Positions 36,556-45,887 of a stretch of 64,000 bases of DNA are shown in pieces. A program made the translations under genes and the position numbers. Location of the stretch: contig JAISCR010000033.1 in the NCBI GenBank assembly GCA_031265435.1, positions 1 to 64,000 on the forward strand, given 5' to 3'. Origin of the DNA: Treponema sp. (GTDB lineage Bacteria > Spirochaetota > Spirochaetia > Treponematales > Breznakiellaceae). Position 1 is the stretch's first letter. The number at the start of each line of letters is the position of its first letter. The notes under the pieces are model-generated. The model had not been told where the DNA came from, made no database searches, and worked only from the letters and a program-made list of their open reading frames with translations.

Positions 36556-38916
36556 ATGATAGATATAATAAAGCACGGCGTTTACTATGTAAATGACAGC
36601 GAATTTGTTGATTCACTGCCCGGAAAAGAGGGGCCGGAGAGTGAAAACGAAGGCCGAAAGGGTAGTATGGCCTGCAGAATCATGGCCGCACATCAGTGCG
36701 GGGGGGATGTTTTCAAAAAACCGGCCTTCAAATTCGATTCCCTGGTCTCCCACGACATCACTTTCGTCAATATCATCCAGACCGCAAAGGTTTCCGGGCT
36801 GGAAAAGTTCCCTGTTCCCTATGTGCTGACCAACTGCCACAATTCACTCTGCGCCGTCGGCGGAACGATCAACGAGGACGATCATGTCTTCGGGCTTTCC
36901 GCGGCAAAAAAATACGGCGGCATCTATGTGCCTCCCCATCTGGCGGTGATCCATTCCTATATACGGGAAGCCCGGGCCGGCTGCGGCAGGATGATCCTGG
37001 GAAGCGACAGCCACACCCGTTACGGGGCCCTGGGTACTATGGGAGTAGGGGAGGGCGGCGGCGAACTTGTCAAGCAGCTCCTGGAGCAGAGTTACGAGAC
37101 CTCTTATCCCAGGGTCATCGCGGTGTATCTTTCCGGAAAACCCCGGCACGGAGTGGGGCCCCAGGACATTGCCCTTGCCCTGATTGGGGCCGTTTTTAAG
37201 GACGGTTTTGTCAAAAATGCCGTTCTTGAGTTTGTAGGGCCCGGGATAAGGGATCTGCCCATGGATTTCAGGACAGGTATCGATGTAATGACCACCGAAA
37301 CCACCTGCTGGTCTTCCATCTGGGAAACCGATGAAAGGGTGAAGGATTTTTTAAGCCTCCATGGCCGGCCCGGTGATTATGAAAAATGTACTCCCGGCCC
37401 TCTGGTCTGGTACGACGGCCTCATAAAAATCGACCTTTCCACGATTAAACCGATGATCGCCCTGCCTTTCCACCCCAGCAATGCTTGCGAAATCGATGAA
37501 TTCCTTGCAAACACGGAGGATATTCTGGATAAGGTTGAAAGAGAAGCCCTGGAAACGCTGGAAAATTCCAAAACACCCCTCAAACTCAGGCAAAAAATTG
37601 AGGGAAAGGGCCGTTTTCGCACTGATCAGGGTATAATCGCAGGCTGCGCGGGCGGTACTTTTGACAATATCATGACAGCCACGGCAATATTGAAGGCCGG
37701 TGGAGACAGAAGTTCCCGGCCCGGCGCTTTTTCCCTGTCGGTGTATCCCGGCTCCCAGCCTGTGATGCTGGAACTTGCCAAAAACGGCGCGCTTGCGGAG
37801 CTTATTTCCCGCGGAGTCGTGGTACGCAGCGCTTTCTGCGGCCCCTGTTTCGGCGCGGGGGATGTGCCTTCCAACGGGGGTTTCTCCGTGAGGCATACTA
37901 CCCGGAACTTCCCTAACCGGGAAGGTTCCAAACCGGATAAGGCTCAGATAGCCTCGGTAGCCCTCATGGACGCCCGCAGCGTTGCCGCTACCGCGGGGAA
38001 TGGAGGCATACTCCGCTCGGCGGAAAACGTCGATTATGAGGAAAAGGAATATACCTATCACTATGACGAGTCTCCCTACCGGGAGCGGGTCTATAATGGC
38101 TGGCGGAAGGCAGAGCCCTCGGTAGAACTGGTCTACGGCCCCAACATTACCGACTGGCCGGACATGGAAGAGCTGGGAGAGAACCTCCTCATCAAAATCG
38201 TAAGCTTTATAACAGATCCGGTTACCACCACCGATGAACTCATCCCCTCCGGAGAGACCTCGTCTTTCCGTTCCAATCCCCAGGGGCTCTCCGAGTATAC
38301 CCTTTCCCGCAAAGATCCCGCATACGTGGGCAGGGCCAGGGAGCTAAAGTCCGCCGCCTCCGCTTTTAAAGAAGGGGGAGAGGCAGCCGCGGTGAGGGTC
38401 CTTCCGGAACTGGAAACGGTTTTCAAAAGGCTTTCCGGCCTCGAAGAACTGAAAAAAACAGGGGAGCCTGCCTCCCTTCAACTGGGCTCCGCCATCTACG
38501 CCAGAAAACCCGGCGACGGCAGCGCCAGGGAACAAGCTGCAAGCTGTCAGCGGGTGCTGGGCGCGGCCGCCAACTTTGCGGCGGAGTATGCCACCAAACG
38601 TTACCGGAGCAACCTGATAAACTGGGGCATCATACCCTTCATCGTCGAAGGGGAGCCTCCCTTTGAAAACGGCGACTGGCTCTTCATTCCCCGCGTTACA
38701 CGTATCCTCAAAAACCACGGAGAAAAACTTGAAGTGTTTGTAATCGGCGTACAGGGCGTTACATCTTTCCCGCTTGCCTCTCCGGAACTAAACGAAGGAG
38801 AAGCCCTGCTCCTTGGCTCAGGCTCCCTCATCAATCTTAACCGCAGGAATCTTGCCGGGCTTAAAAATTCAATCGAACATGAAACAAAGTTTCACGCGGC
38901 AAGGGAAAGGTCATAG
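36556..38916 (+). CDS. Aconitase-superfamily hydratase, YbhJ-like
   Basis: LTNCHNSLCAVGGTINEDDH, GSDSHTRYGALGTMGVGEGG, AFCGPCFGAGD. Confidence 0.85.
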   Translation: MIDIIKHGVYYVNDSEFVDSLPGKEGPESENEGRKGSMACRIMAAHQCGGDVFKKPAFKFDSLVSHDITFVNIIQTAKVSGLEKFPVPYVLTNCHNSLCAVGGTINEDDHVFGLSAAKKYGGIYVPPHLAVIHSYIREARAGCGRMILGSDSHTRYGALGTMGVGEGGGELVKQLLEQSYETSYPRVIAVYLSGKPRHGVGPQDIALALIGAVFKDGFVKNAVLEFVGPGIRDLPMDFRTGIDVMTTETTCWSSIWETDERVKDFLSLHGRPGDYEKCTPGPLVWYDGLIKIDLSTIKPMIALPFHPSNACEIDEFLANTEDILDKVEREALETLENSKTPLKLRQKIEGKGRFRTDQGIIAGCAGGTFDNIMTATAILKAGGDRSSRPGAFSLSVYPGSQPVMLELAKNGALAELISRGVVVRSAFCGPCFGAGDVPSNGGFSVRHTTRNFPNREGSKPDKAQIASVALMDARSVAATAGNGGILRSAENVDYEEKEYTYHYDESPYRERVYNGWRKAEPSVELVYGPNITDWPDMEELGENLLIKIVSFITDPVTTTDELIPSGETSSFRSNPQGLSEYTLSRKDPAYVGRARELKSAASAFKEGGEAAAVRVLPELETVFKRLSGLEELKKTGEPASLQLGSAIYARKPGDGSAREQAASCQRVLGAAANFAAEYATKRYRSNLINWGIIPFIVEGEPPFENGDWLFIPRVTRILKNHGEKLEVFVIGVQGVTSFPLASPELNEGEALLLGSGSLINLNRRNLAGLKNSIEHETKFHAARERS

Positions 38917-39914
38917 TGGCAATCCCCGAAAAAGTTCCCATACGGGTGCGGATAGGGCGGACTGTTTCAAAAACCCTGTTTCAGTTTCTCAAATTCCTTC
39001 CCCTGCTCATATTGAGCATCTTTCCTGTTTCCTTCGTGCTGATGATTCTCGGCGCCTCGGGTTTTCTGGAGGCGGTCTCCCGGCCCCTCGGCAGAGTCAG
39101 TGTTTTTTTCGGATTCCGGGGGGAGGCTCTCATAGCCTTCGGCTGTTCCATTCTGGGGAATCCCTACATGGCCCTTACCTGCATCGAAGTGATGAATTTT
39201 TCCGCCCGCGAACTGGTGATCCTTGCGATGATGTGCCTTACCGCCCACAGTCTCATTGCCGAAAGCGGATACATGCGCAGAACAGGTTCTTCATTTTCAA
39301 AACTGCTCTTCCTCCGTCTCTTCTGGGCGCTGGCCTCAGGTCTCTTTCTTGGCTTCATTCTTCCCGGTAGGGGAATCATGGAAACCGGCGGACAAAGCTC
39401 CGTTCTGCCGGATCTCGAATCCCTCAAGGCCTTTTTTGAGAGTGAAAAACTCAATCCCCTCATCATGCCCTGGCTTGGCGCTACCTTCATCTTCATGGTA
39501 AGAACGGCGCTGATTGTACTGGGCTCCTATTTTCTGCAGCATATCCTGCTGGAATTCGGGCTCCTGCACCTTGCAAGCCGGCTCATCACCCCCTTCATGC
39601 CCATCCTGGGCCTTCCCTCGCATGCCGCGTATCCATTGATTACCGGTTTTTCTTTCGGCATCCAGGAAGAGTATTCTGTAATACGGGAAGCCTTTGAAAG
39701 CGCGTCCCTCAGCGAAAAGGAAGCCGATCTCCTCAATCATCATATTGCCATAGACCATTCATGGATCACCGCTACCTGCCTCTTCGCCGCCACAGGAATT
39801 TCCACCGTCTGGCTCCTCCTCCCCCGGATCCTCCTGGCCATTCTCGTGGTGTGGATTGAAAAACTCCGCCGTTTTCTTTTCCGGCGTTCATTCAGGGTAC
39901 ACATCGGGGAGTAG
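38916..39914 (+). CDS. Nucleoside-recognition (Gate) domain membrane protein, YjiH-like
   Basis: Multi-TM; GASGFLEAVSRPLGRV, FGFRGEALIAFGCSILGNPYMALTC. Confidence 0.7.
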   Translation: MAIPEKVPIRVRIGRTVSKTLFQFLKFLPLLILSIFPVSFVLMILGASGFLEAVSRPLGRVSVFFGFRGEALIAFGCSILGNPYMALTCIEVMNFSARELVILAMMCLTAHSLIAESGYMRRTGSSFSKLLFLRLFWALASGLFLGFILPGRGIMETGGQSSVLPDLESLKAFFESEKLNPLIMPWLGATFIFMVRTALIVLGSYFLQHILLEFGLLHLASRLITPFMPILGLPSHAAYPLITGFSFGIQEEYSVIREAFESASLSEKEADLLNHHIAIDHSWITATCLFAATGISTVWLLLPRILLAILVVWIEKLRRFLFRRSFRVHIGE

Positions 39915-39969
39915 GGAGATCAGGAGCCGCGCCCGAATAAAATACCATGTATTTTATTTACACGTGTCC

Positions 39970-40266
39970 TCAATCTTTCTGCGCTTCTCTTAGAATTCTC
40001 TCAAAAGCCGAATTTGATTTTTTCAATTCACGTGAACCTCTGGTGATCTTGCAGAGGGAAATTCCCAGATCCTTTGCGATTTTCCGCTGGGGGATCTTCT
40101 GTTTCAGGGATTTGACGAGGGCCCAGCGGGCGGCAATATCGGCGATTTCCGCGGGGGTCAGGAGACAACGGAGAAAGGATTCAATAAGTTCCGAATCGTT
40201 CAGCCTCGACAGAGTCCGGGAGAGTTCGTCAATGTTTTCTACCACCCGCGGGTCATCAGTTTCCAT
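39970..40266 (-). CDS. TrpR/YerC-family DNA-binding protein
   Basis: LRCLLTPAEIADIAARWALVKSLKQKIPQRKIAKDLGISLCKITRGSREL. Confidence 0.88.
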   Translation of the reverse strand: METDDPRVVENIDELSRTLSRLNDSELIESFLRCLLTPAEIADIAARWALVKSLKQKIPQRKIAKDLGISLCKITRGSRELKKSNSAFERILREAQKD

Positions 40267-40390
40267 GCACAAGCCGCCTCCTGGCGGCGCCGTACCATAA
40301 TTTCCTTATGCTCGTGGCCCGAAGGGACCCATGCACAAGCCGCCTCCTGGCGGTGTCTGTCGTACTATCACTTTCCTTAGTGTTCGTACA
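40265..40390. repeat. Family-3 tandem repeat (66-bp unit, about 2 copies)
   Basis: atgcacaagccgcctcctggcgg at 40265 and 40331; first unit overlaps the TrpR-family ATG. Confidence 0.85.
40306..40332 (-). other. Candidate 8-codon upstream ORF (MGPFGPRA*)
   Basis: ATGGGTCCCTTCGGGCCACGAGCATAA preceded by AGGAGGCGGCTTGTGC, a duplicated SD-ATG cassette within the family-3 repeat. Confidence 0.35.
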
Positions 40391-40407
40391 CGATTGTAAC
40401 AGTGGAT

Positions 40408-40527
40408 ACATGAAGAATTTTATAAACCGCGAAGTCAAAGAAGTCGAATAAGTTTTTAAGAGACCCCCCCTCTTTCTCTTTCCTTCTTCGACTTTTTCGA
40501 CCTTGCGGTAAAATATTCTTCTTCCGG
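40408..40527. repeat. Family-1 palindromic intergenic repeat, copy C
   Basis: gaagaattttataaaccgcgaagtcaaagaagtcgaataag...cttcttcgactttttcgaccttgcggtaaaatattcttc. Confidence 0.85.
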
Positions 40528-40567
40528 TCTTGAGTCCACTACCCACAGTTTGAAAGATGTCAAGACA

Positions 40568-41221
40568 CTAGTTCAGGAAGGCTGAAATTTCTCCGGGGCT
40601 GTCGACGATCAGCGCGGCTCCCGCCTCTTTCAGCACGGATACGGGACGGAAGCCCCAACTAACTCCGAGGGGGAAACAGGCGGCGTTCCGCGCGGTTTCC
40701 ATGTCTACCTCGGAATCTCCCACAAAGATCGTGTCCCTAGGAGTCTTGTCAAGCTGCACAAGGATCTCCCAGACCGCCGCGGGATCGGGCTTGCGGGCCA
40801 TGTCCTGTCTTTCACCCTGAACAAGGTCAAAACTCCCCGCCGGAAAGAGTCCGTGTACCACAATCCGGGCTACCGGATCAGGCTTGTTGCTGATGACGGC
40901 GGTTTTAAATTTTTTGCCTCTCAGTTCCGCAATCAGTTCCGGGATGCCGGGGTAGGCCCTGGTGTGAACCAGCGGTTTTTCCGCATAGAAACGGGCCGCG
41001 TCCGCGGCTACGGCGGCGGCAATCTCCTCGGTTACGGTTTCCTCCGGCAGCGCGTCAAAGGCCAGCTTTTTAATTCCGTAGCCCACGATTCCCGGATACA
41101 TCTCCGGCGGCCGCCGCGGAAAACCGTGCAGTTCCAGCGCCCTGTTCATTGACGCTGCAATATCGGCAATGGTATCCGCCAGAGTACCGTCTAAATCAAA
41201 GATCGCACAGCTATATTTCAC
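40568..41221 (-). CDS. Phosphoglycolate-phosphatase-like HAD hydrolase
   Basis: AIFDLDGTLADTIADIAASMNRAL, VISNKPDPVARI, FVGDSEVDMETARNA. Confidence 0.88.
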   Translation of the reverse strand: MKYSCAIFDLDGTLADTIADIAASMNRALELHGFPRRPPEMYPGIVGYGIKKLAFDALPEETVTEEIAAAVAADAARFYAEKPLVHTRAYPGIPELIAELRGKKFKTAVISNKPDPVARIVVHGLFPAGSFDLVQGERQDMARKPDPAAVWEILVQLDKTPRDTIFVGDSEVDMETARNAACFPLGVSWGFRPVSVLKEAGAALIVDSPGEISAFLN

Positions 41222-41226
41222 CGGTA

Positions 41227-41802
41227 TCAGCCGTCATCCCCGAAAACCGCTTCCAGGTTTACATCAAAACCGGGGAAAATATCTACCGGGACGGTATCTT
41301 TGGATTCGTAAGTCCGGGTAACAATTTGCCCGTCCTTAAAACGGTAGACGGTAAGACTCTTGTTTTCAGGGTTGATCACCCAGTATTCTCTGATACCCGC
41401 CTGCCGGTAAAGCTTGAACTTCCGTTCCATTTCGAAGGCGCTGTTTGAGGGGGAAAGGATCTCCACCGCCAGATCCGGGGCCCCGCGGCAGCCTTCGCTT
41501 CCCAGTTTTTTTTCATCGCAGATAACCAAAATATCCGGCTGGACAACAGTATCATCACTTTCATCTTCTTCGTAAAAAAGCCGCACATCATAAGGAGCGG
41601 AAAATACTCTACAGGGTTTGCCGTACAGATAATTGGCAATCTGCCGGAACAGTTCCCCGCTGATACTCTGGTGATATGTATTCGGCCCCGACATGGCATA
41701 GGCTGTACCATAAATGAGTTCGTAGCGTTCCCCTTCGGCAAGCTCCCATGCCTTGTAGTCGGCATAGGTAAACAATCGTTCTTCTTTTAGCACGGCGCCC
41801 AT
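41227..41802 (-). CDS. Uma2-family (DUF820) PD-(D/E)XK endonuclease-like protein
   Basis: YELIYGTAYAMSGPNTYHQSISGEL, VVQPDILVICDEKK, GAPDLAVEILSPSN. Confidence 0.9.
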   Translation of the reverse strand: MGAVLKEERLFTYADYKAWELAEGERYELIYGTAYAMSGPNTYHQSISGELFRQIANYLYGKPCRVFSAPYDVRLFYEEDESDDTVVQPDILVICDEKKLGSEGCRGAPDLAVEILSPSNSAFEMERKFKLYRQAGIREYWVINPENKSLTVYRFKDGQIVTRTYESKDTVPVDIFPGFDVNLEAVFGDDG

Positions 41803-41991
41803 AACAACCTCCCGGGTTCCCTCAGTGTCCAGTATAGGATATAGGATGAAAAAATGCCAGTATTTCCCCTTCAATCTATTCCCCTTCAATCGGGGCGTTG
41901 ATATTCCCCGGCCTTTCGGTCAGTATAATTACCGTAAGATGAGCGGAAAGGGAGACGCTTTTCTTGATACCTCCCGCGTAAGGAATTGCCG

Positions 41992-42969
41992 ATGGACAAG
42001 GTTTTGGAAGAACTGGGCAAGATTGGTATTGTACCGGTAATCAAAATTGACGATGTGGAAAAGGCTGTTCCCCTGGCACAGGCGCTGAAAGCCGGGGGAA
42101 TTCCCTGCGCGGAACTTACCTTTCGTACTGCCCAGGGAGAAGAGTCCATACGGAGGATTGCCGCCGCTGTACCCGGAATACTCCTGGGAGCGGGAACGGT
42201 TTTAAGTCCCTGCCAGGTGGACAGGGCCCTTGATGCGGGCGCACAATTTATCGTGAGCCCCGGTTTTAATCCCAGGGTAGTGTCCCATTGCAGGGAGAAG
42301 GGTATCCCCATTACACCGGGATGTTCCAATCCTTCGGACATTGAACAGGCCCTTGAAGCGGGCCTTGAAGTGGTAAAATTCTTTCCCGCCGAACAGAGCG
42401 GCGGTCTCGATTATATCAAGGCTGTTTCGGCTCCCTATCCTTCTCTGCGTTTCATGCCTACGGGGGGGATCAATGCCTCCAATATCGGTGTGTACAGCGC
42501 CTGCGAAAAGATACACGCGTGCGGCGGCTCCTGGATGGTAAAGGATGAATTTATCAACGCGGGGGATTTCGACAGAATCACTGCGCTTTCGCGGGAGGCG
42601 GTATCGGCGATGCTGGGCTTCCGTGTTGTTCACTTTGGGGTAAATTCAGGAGACGCCGTTTCCGCAGGGAAGGCCGCGGGGTTTTTCAGCGACATATTCG
42701 GTTTTGCGTCAAAGGACGGCGGCTCTTCGGTCTTTGCGGGGAACGCCATTGAAATAATGAAGATCGAGGACCCCAGGGGGAAGCACGGCCACATCGGCAT
42801 CGGTACAAACAGTGTCGGCAAGGCCGCTGCCTTCCTGGAACGCCGGGGTATTGCCCTTGACCGGGACAATGCCAAAAAAGACGCTAAAGGCAGGATCACG
42901 CTCCTCTACCTCCGGGAAGAGATTGCGGGCTTTGCCATTCACATTGAAGCCTCTCCTCATGCAGGCTGA
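41992..42969 (+). CDS. KDPG/KHG aldolase with C-terminal glyoxalase-like (VOC) domain
   Basis: CAELTFRTAQGEESIRRIAA, LLGAGTVLSPCQVDRALDAGAQFIVSPGFNP, VKFFPAEQSGG, PTGGI; C-terminal VOC-like half. Confidence 0.9.
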   Translation: MDKVLEELGKIGIVPVIKIDDVEKAVPLAQALKAGGIPCAELTFRTAQGEESIRRIAAAVPGILLGAGTVLSPCQVDRALDAGAQFIVSPGFNPRVVSHCREKGIPITPGCSNPSDIEQALEAGLEVVKFFPAEQSGGLDYIKAVSAPYPSLRFMPTGGINASNIGVYSACEKIHACGGSWMVKDEFINAGDFDRITALSREAVSAMLGFRVVHFGVNSGDAVSAGKAAGFFSDIFGFASKDGGSSVFAGNAIEIMKIEDPRGKHGHIGIGTNSVGKAAAFLERRGIALDRDNAKKDAKGRITLLYLREEIAGFAIHIEASPHAG

Positions 42970-43835
42970 ATTTTTCCACCCCGCAGGAGCATGACGTCTC
43001 CAAAGCCAAAGCGTTTTGCCGCCTTATCGGCGATACGTTTCAGCGGGAGCGGGGCAATTCCCGCGGCGAGTCCTCCCCAGGTAACACGTTTCTCAATGAC
43101 AAAACCATATTTCTCAAGAAGCCGGGAAAGTGTCCTGAGCGAAAAAAGGTAGAGATGATCAAAAATAGCGCTGCGCCAGTGTCCCCGGAAAAGCCGCGCC
43201 TGGAAACCCGCGATATTGGGAGTCGTTATGTAGATGCGTCCTTCACAGCCAAGCATCCGGTACGCTTCGGACACAAAGAGTGCGGGATCATTTAAGTGCT
43301 CTATGAGATGAGAGGCCAGAAGCACATCAAAACTGCCGTCCGGAAAACCGCATTTCTCAAGCGGCGTACCGCAGACATCAAGTCCCCGTTTTTCCCGCGC
43401 GTATTCCGCGGAAGGGGAAATTTCCACCCCGGTACAGTTCCAGCCCCGCTTCCGTAATTTTTCAAGCAGTGTTCCTGTTGCGCAGCCGATGTCTATAACA
43501 CGCGGATCATTACTGTTTTTCAGGAGTTCCTTTTCAAGGGTAAAAAAACCGGCGTCCGCAAGGGCGAGTTCCTGCAGGCGCAGAAAATTTGCTTCATTGT
43601 TTAGTTCGTAGGAAAGATAATCATTGCCGTGGGCCTCTCCGTAACGGGCGGCAATTTCCGAGGGAAAAGGCTGCGGGTTGATCTGCACAAGGCCGCAGTT
43701 TCCGCATCGTACATAGAAAAAGTCTCCGCATTTCAGCGCGGGCTTAAAAACATTTTCCCCGCATAAAGCGCAGGGAATCTGCCGCCGTCTTTCGTTTTCA
43801 ACGGGAGTAGACCAGGTCTTGACGGTCTTTCTCAC
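42957..43835 (-). CDS. Class I SAM-dependent methyltransferase with N-terminal Cys motifs
   Basis: CALCGENVF...CGNCGLVQINPQP; VIDIGCATGTLLEKLRKRG; ASHLIEHLNDP. Confidence 0.85.
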   Translation of the reverse strand: MRKTVKTWSTPVENERRRQIPCALCGENVFKPALKCGDFFYVRCGNCGLVQINPQPFPSEIAARYGEAHGNDYLSYELNNEANFLRLQELALADAGFFTLEKELLKNSNDPRVIDIGCATGTLLEKLRKRGWNCTGVEISPSAEYAREKRGLDVCGTPLEKCGFPDGSFDVLLASHLIEHLNDPALFVSEAYRMLGCEGRIYITTPNIAGFQARLFRGHWRSAIFDHLYLFSLRTLSRLLEKYGFVIEKRVTWGGLAAGIAPLPLKRIADKAAKRFGFGDVMLLRGGKIQPA

Positions 43836-43859
43836 TCCCCGCTCTCCGGAAGGCGCATC

Positions 43860-44735
43860 TTACTCAACCTGCAGACGGTACAGTGTACTCCGGTTGTTGC
43901 CCGCAATGTCCCCGGCAATCACTTCCAGGGTAGCCTGTCCCCGCGTAAGCCACACTTCTCCTACCTCGTAACGGGGGAAAGGCGCATAGATCTGTTTTAC
44001 CGGAGTAAGTCCGTTCCGGTACATAAGCTGTACACCGTCCCGGACAGATACCGTTTCAAACAGAAGGGAACCTGCCTCCGTCCCGTTAAAGGAGCAGATA
44101 ATCCTGTGGGGCGCAAGGGAAAATTCATTCGTATTGCCCAGGGCATCGGCGGCAGCCACCGCAATGGTATACCTCCCCTGGCTTAGAGTCCGCACCTGCG
44201 CAAGATCGACTCCTGCCCCCCGCTCTCCGGTAAGCCGTATGGATTGTATCACCGGCGCCTGTGTATCTTCCATGGGTGAAATAATCATCGAAGGATTCAC
44301 CCAGCGTCTCTCCCGCCGGTCAAAGAGCGAAAAGAAAAACCCCGAAACGGCGGCCCAGCCGGATTTGCCGGAAACCGCAATGGGCGTTCCCCGCGAGACG
44401 GTATCGCTTATATGGTAGGAGCGGGAATCATCATAGCGGCTGTAGATGCTGATTATGCCATCCCCGTGATCCAGGGCGGTCCATGCCCCCAGGGGGGAAG
44501 GCAGCCGGGAAGCGGTATCGCCCTTGCGCCGGGTAAAGAGCAGTTCCCCGTTATCCGCGGCCTGTATAAATCCCGAGCCCCTAAAGGCCGTGCCCAATAC
44601 CGGTTCTCCCCGGTTATTCCATCCAAAGTTATGTACCAGTTCCGCATCCTGAGAAGGCCAGTCCATGGCATTCAGGGCTCCGCAGAACAGAATCACCGCG
44701 CCGCACAGAAACACTGTTTTTTTCATTATCTTCAC
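43860..44735 (-). CDS. Secreted protein with degenerate LytM/M23-like domain
   Basis: Signal peptide; LDHGDGIISIYSRYDD...VSRGTPIAVSGKSGW...FSLFDRRERRWVNPSMI, an M23-like layout lacking the metal-binding His/Asp. Confidence 0.6.
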   Translation of the reverse strand: MKIMKKTVFLCGAVILFCGALNAMDWPSQDAELVHNFGWNNRGEPVLGTAFRGSGFIQAADNGELLFTRRKGDTASRLPSPLGAWTALDHGDGIISIYSRYDDSRSYHISDTVSRGTPIAVSGKSGWAAVSGFFFSLFDRRERRWVNPSMIISPMEDTQAPVIQSIRLTGERGAGVDLAQVRTLSQGRYTIAVAAADALGNTNEFSLAPHRIICSFNGTEAGSLLFETVSVRDGVQLMYRNGLTPVKQIYAPFPRYEVGEVWLTRGQATLEVIAGDIAGNNRSTLYRLQVE

Positions 44736-44751
44736 ATCCCCTGTACAAACA

Positions 44752-45855
44752 CTATTTACTGCTTATCCGGAAGGCTGCCAGCGTATGGCCGCCTCCTATG
44801 TAGAGCATGGAGCCGGATCTTCCCAGAAAGACATCTTCGGTTTTGAAAGGAGCTTCAATAATAATTCTGCCGGGCATTTTGATTGCCACAAGATTTTTCT
44901 CTTTTCCCTGCCGGGCGGTAATAATAAAGAAAAGCCCGTCATGACCGGAAGTGTCCATTGCGACAATATCCCCTTCCAGGGGGAGGAATATCCGTTCCCG
45001 CCTGCTTATTTCGTAAATACCGATTCCTTTTTCCTGTTCATGAACAATTTTACTGTCGTTATCGATAAAGGAAATGTAGACAGCCCGCCTGAAACCGTCG
45101 GTGAGGAATTCATGATACACGACCCGGTAATCGGCTCCCGCCCCGTCGCCGTAACGGTCCAGCACCAAAAAACGCTGATCATCGATCCCCGAAATAATTC
45201 CCAGACGGTTTCCGTCCCTGGACATGGTACAGCCGAGAATCAGGGAAAGCCGGGAACCGCCGGGCTCAAAGTAGAAGATCCGTTTTCCTTCGGAATCCAG
45301 AACTTCCACCACCCCGTCGAGGGAGCCGGTCAACACCAATCCCGCGGCGGCGTCAATGCAGGTAAGCGGAGAGGCAAAATCGTAAGTCCAGAGAGTTTCC
45401 CCCTGTTCATCCAGGGCGCTCAGGGTATTCTGTTCATGCCCGATGAGAAAGATTCTTCCGTCAAGAAACAGCGGATAACCCCGGTTCTGTTCGATATCAA
45501 TGAGTTTTTCCCCATGAGGCCCCAGCACCTCGATAGAGGAAGGTTCCGCATCATACTGGGCCCACCTGTCCCGGGAAAGGGAAACAGAACCTTCAAGAGG
45601 GAGGTTCAGGACAAAACGGCCTTCCGCATCGGCATAGCCGAACCTGTCCCCCAGGCGGAAAGGGATAAGCGTCCCGTCGGAGGAATTTTCCGAAAGATTT
45701 CCCCCCAGGCTGATGGGAAACCCGGATTCAAGGGAGGAAAGCCAGCGGGGAAGCAGAATCGTCTCAACCGGTATGGGGCGGGCGGCAACAAAAAAGTACA
45801 CAACGAAGAGAATCAGCCCCAGAAAAATCCAGTATTTTTTTCTTTCCTTTACCAC
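44752..45855 (-). CDS. Membrane-anchored beta-propeller-like (WD40/PQQ-like) protein
   Basis: N-terminal TM IFLGLILFVVYFFVA; repeated GxxxxxxLDxxGxxxW-type blades. Confidence 0.6.
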   Translation of the reverse strand: MVKERKKYWIFLGLILFVVYFFVAARPIPVETILLPRWLSSLESGFPISLGGNLSENSSDGTLIPFRLGDRFGYADAEGRFVLNLPLEGSVSLSRDRWAQYDAEPSSIEVLGPHGEKLIDIEQNRGYPLFLDGRIFLIGHEQNTLSALDEQGETLWTYDFASPLTCIDAAAGLVLTGSLDGVVEVLDSEGKRIFYFEPGGSRLSLILGCTMSRDGNRLGIISGIDDQRFLVLDRYGDGAGADYRVVYHEFLTDGFRRAVYISFIDNDSKIVHEQEKGIGIYEISRRERIFLPLEGDIVAMDTSGHDGLFFIITARQGKEKNLVAIKMPGRIIIEAPFKTEDVFLGRSGSMLYIGGGHTLAAFRISSK

Positions 45856-45887
45856 AAAAATCTCCAGATATGGTATTATGATAGCTT

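Noticed and set aside
36411-40390. CRISPR array
   Set aside because: The repeats are 64-66 bp adjacent units or single dispersed copies without uniform spacers, and no cas genes are present.
40256-40546. 96-aa minus-strand ORF ending ...AARRRLVHGN
   Set aside because: Reads through family-1 and family-3 repeats; the repeated RRRLVHG peptide reflects DNA repeats, not a protein.
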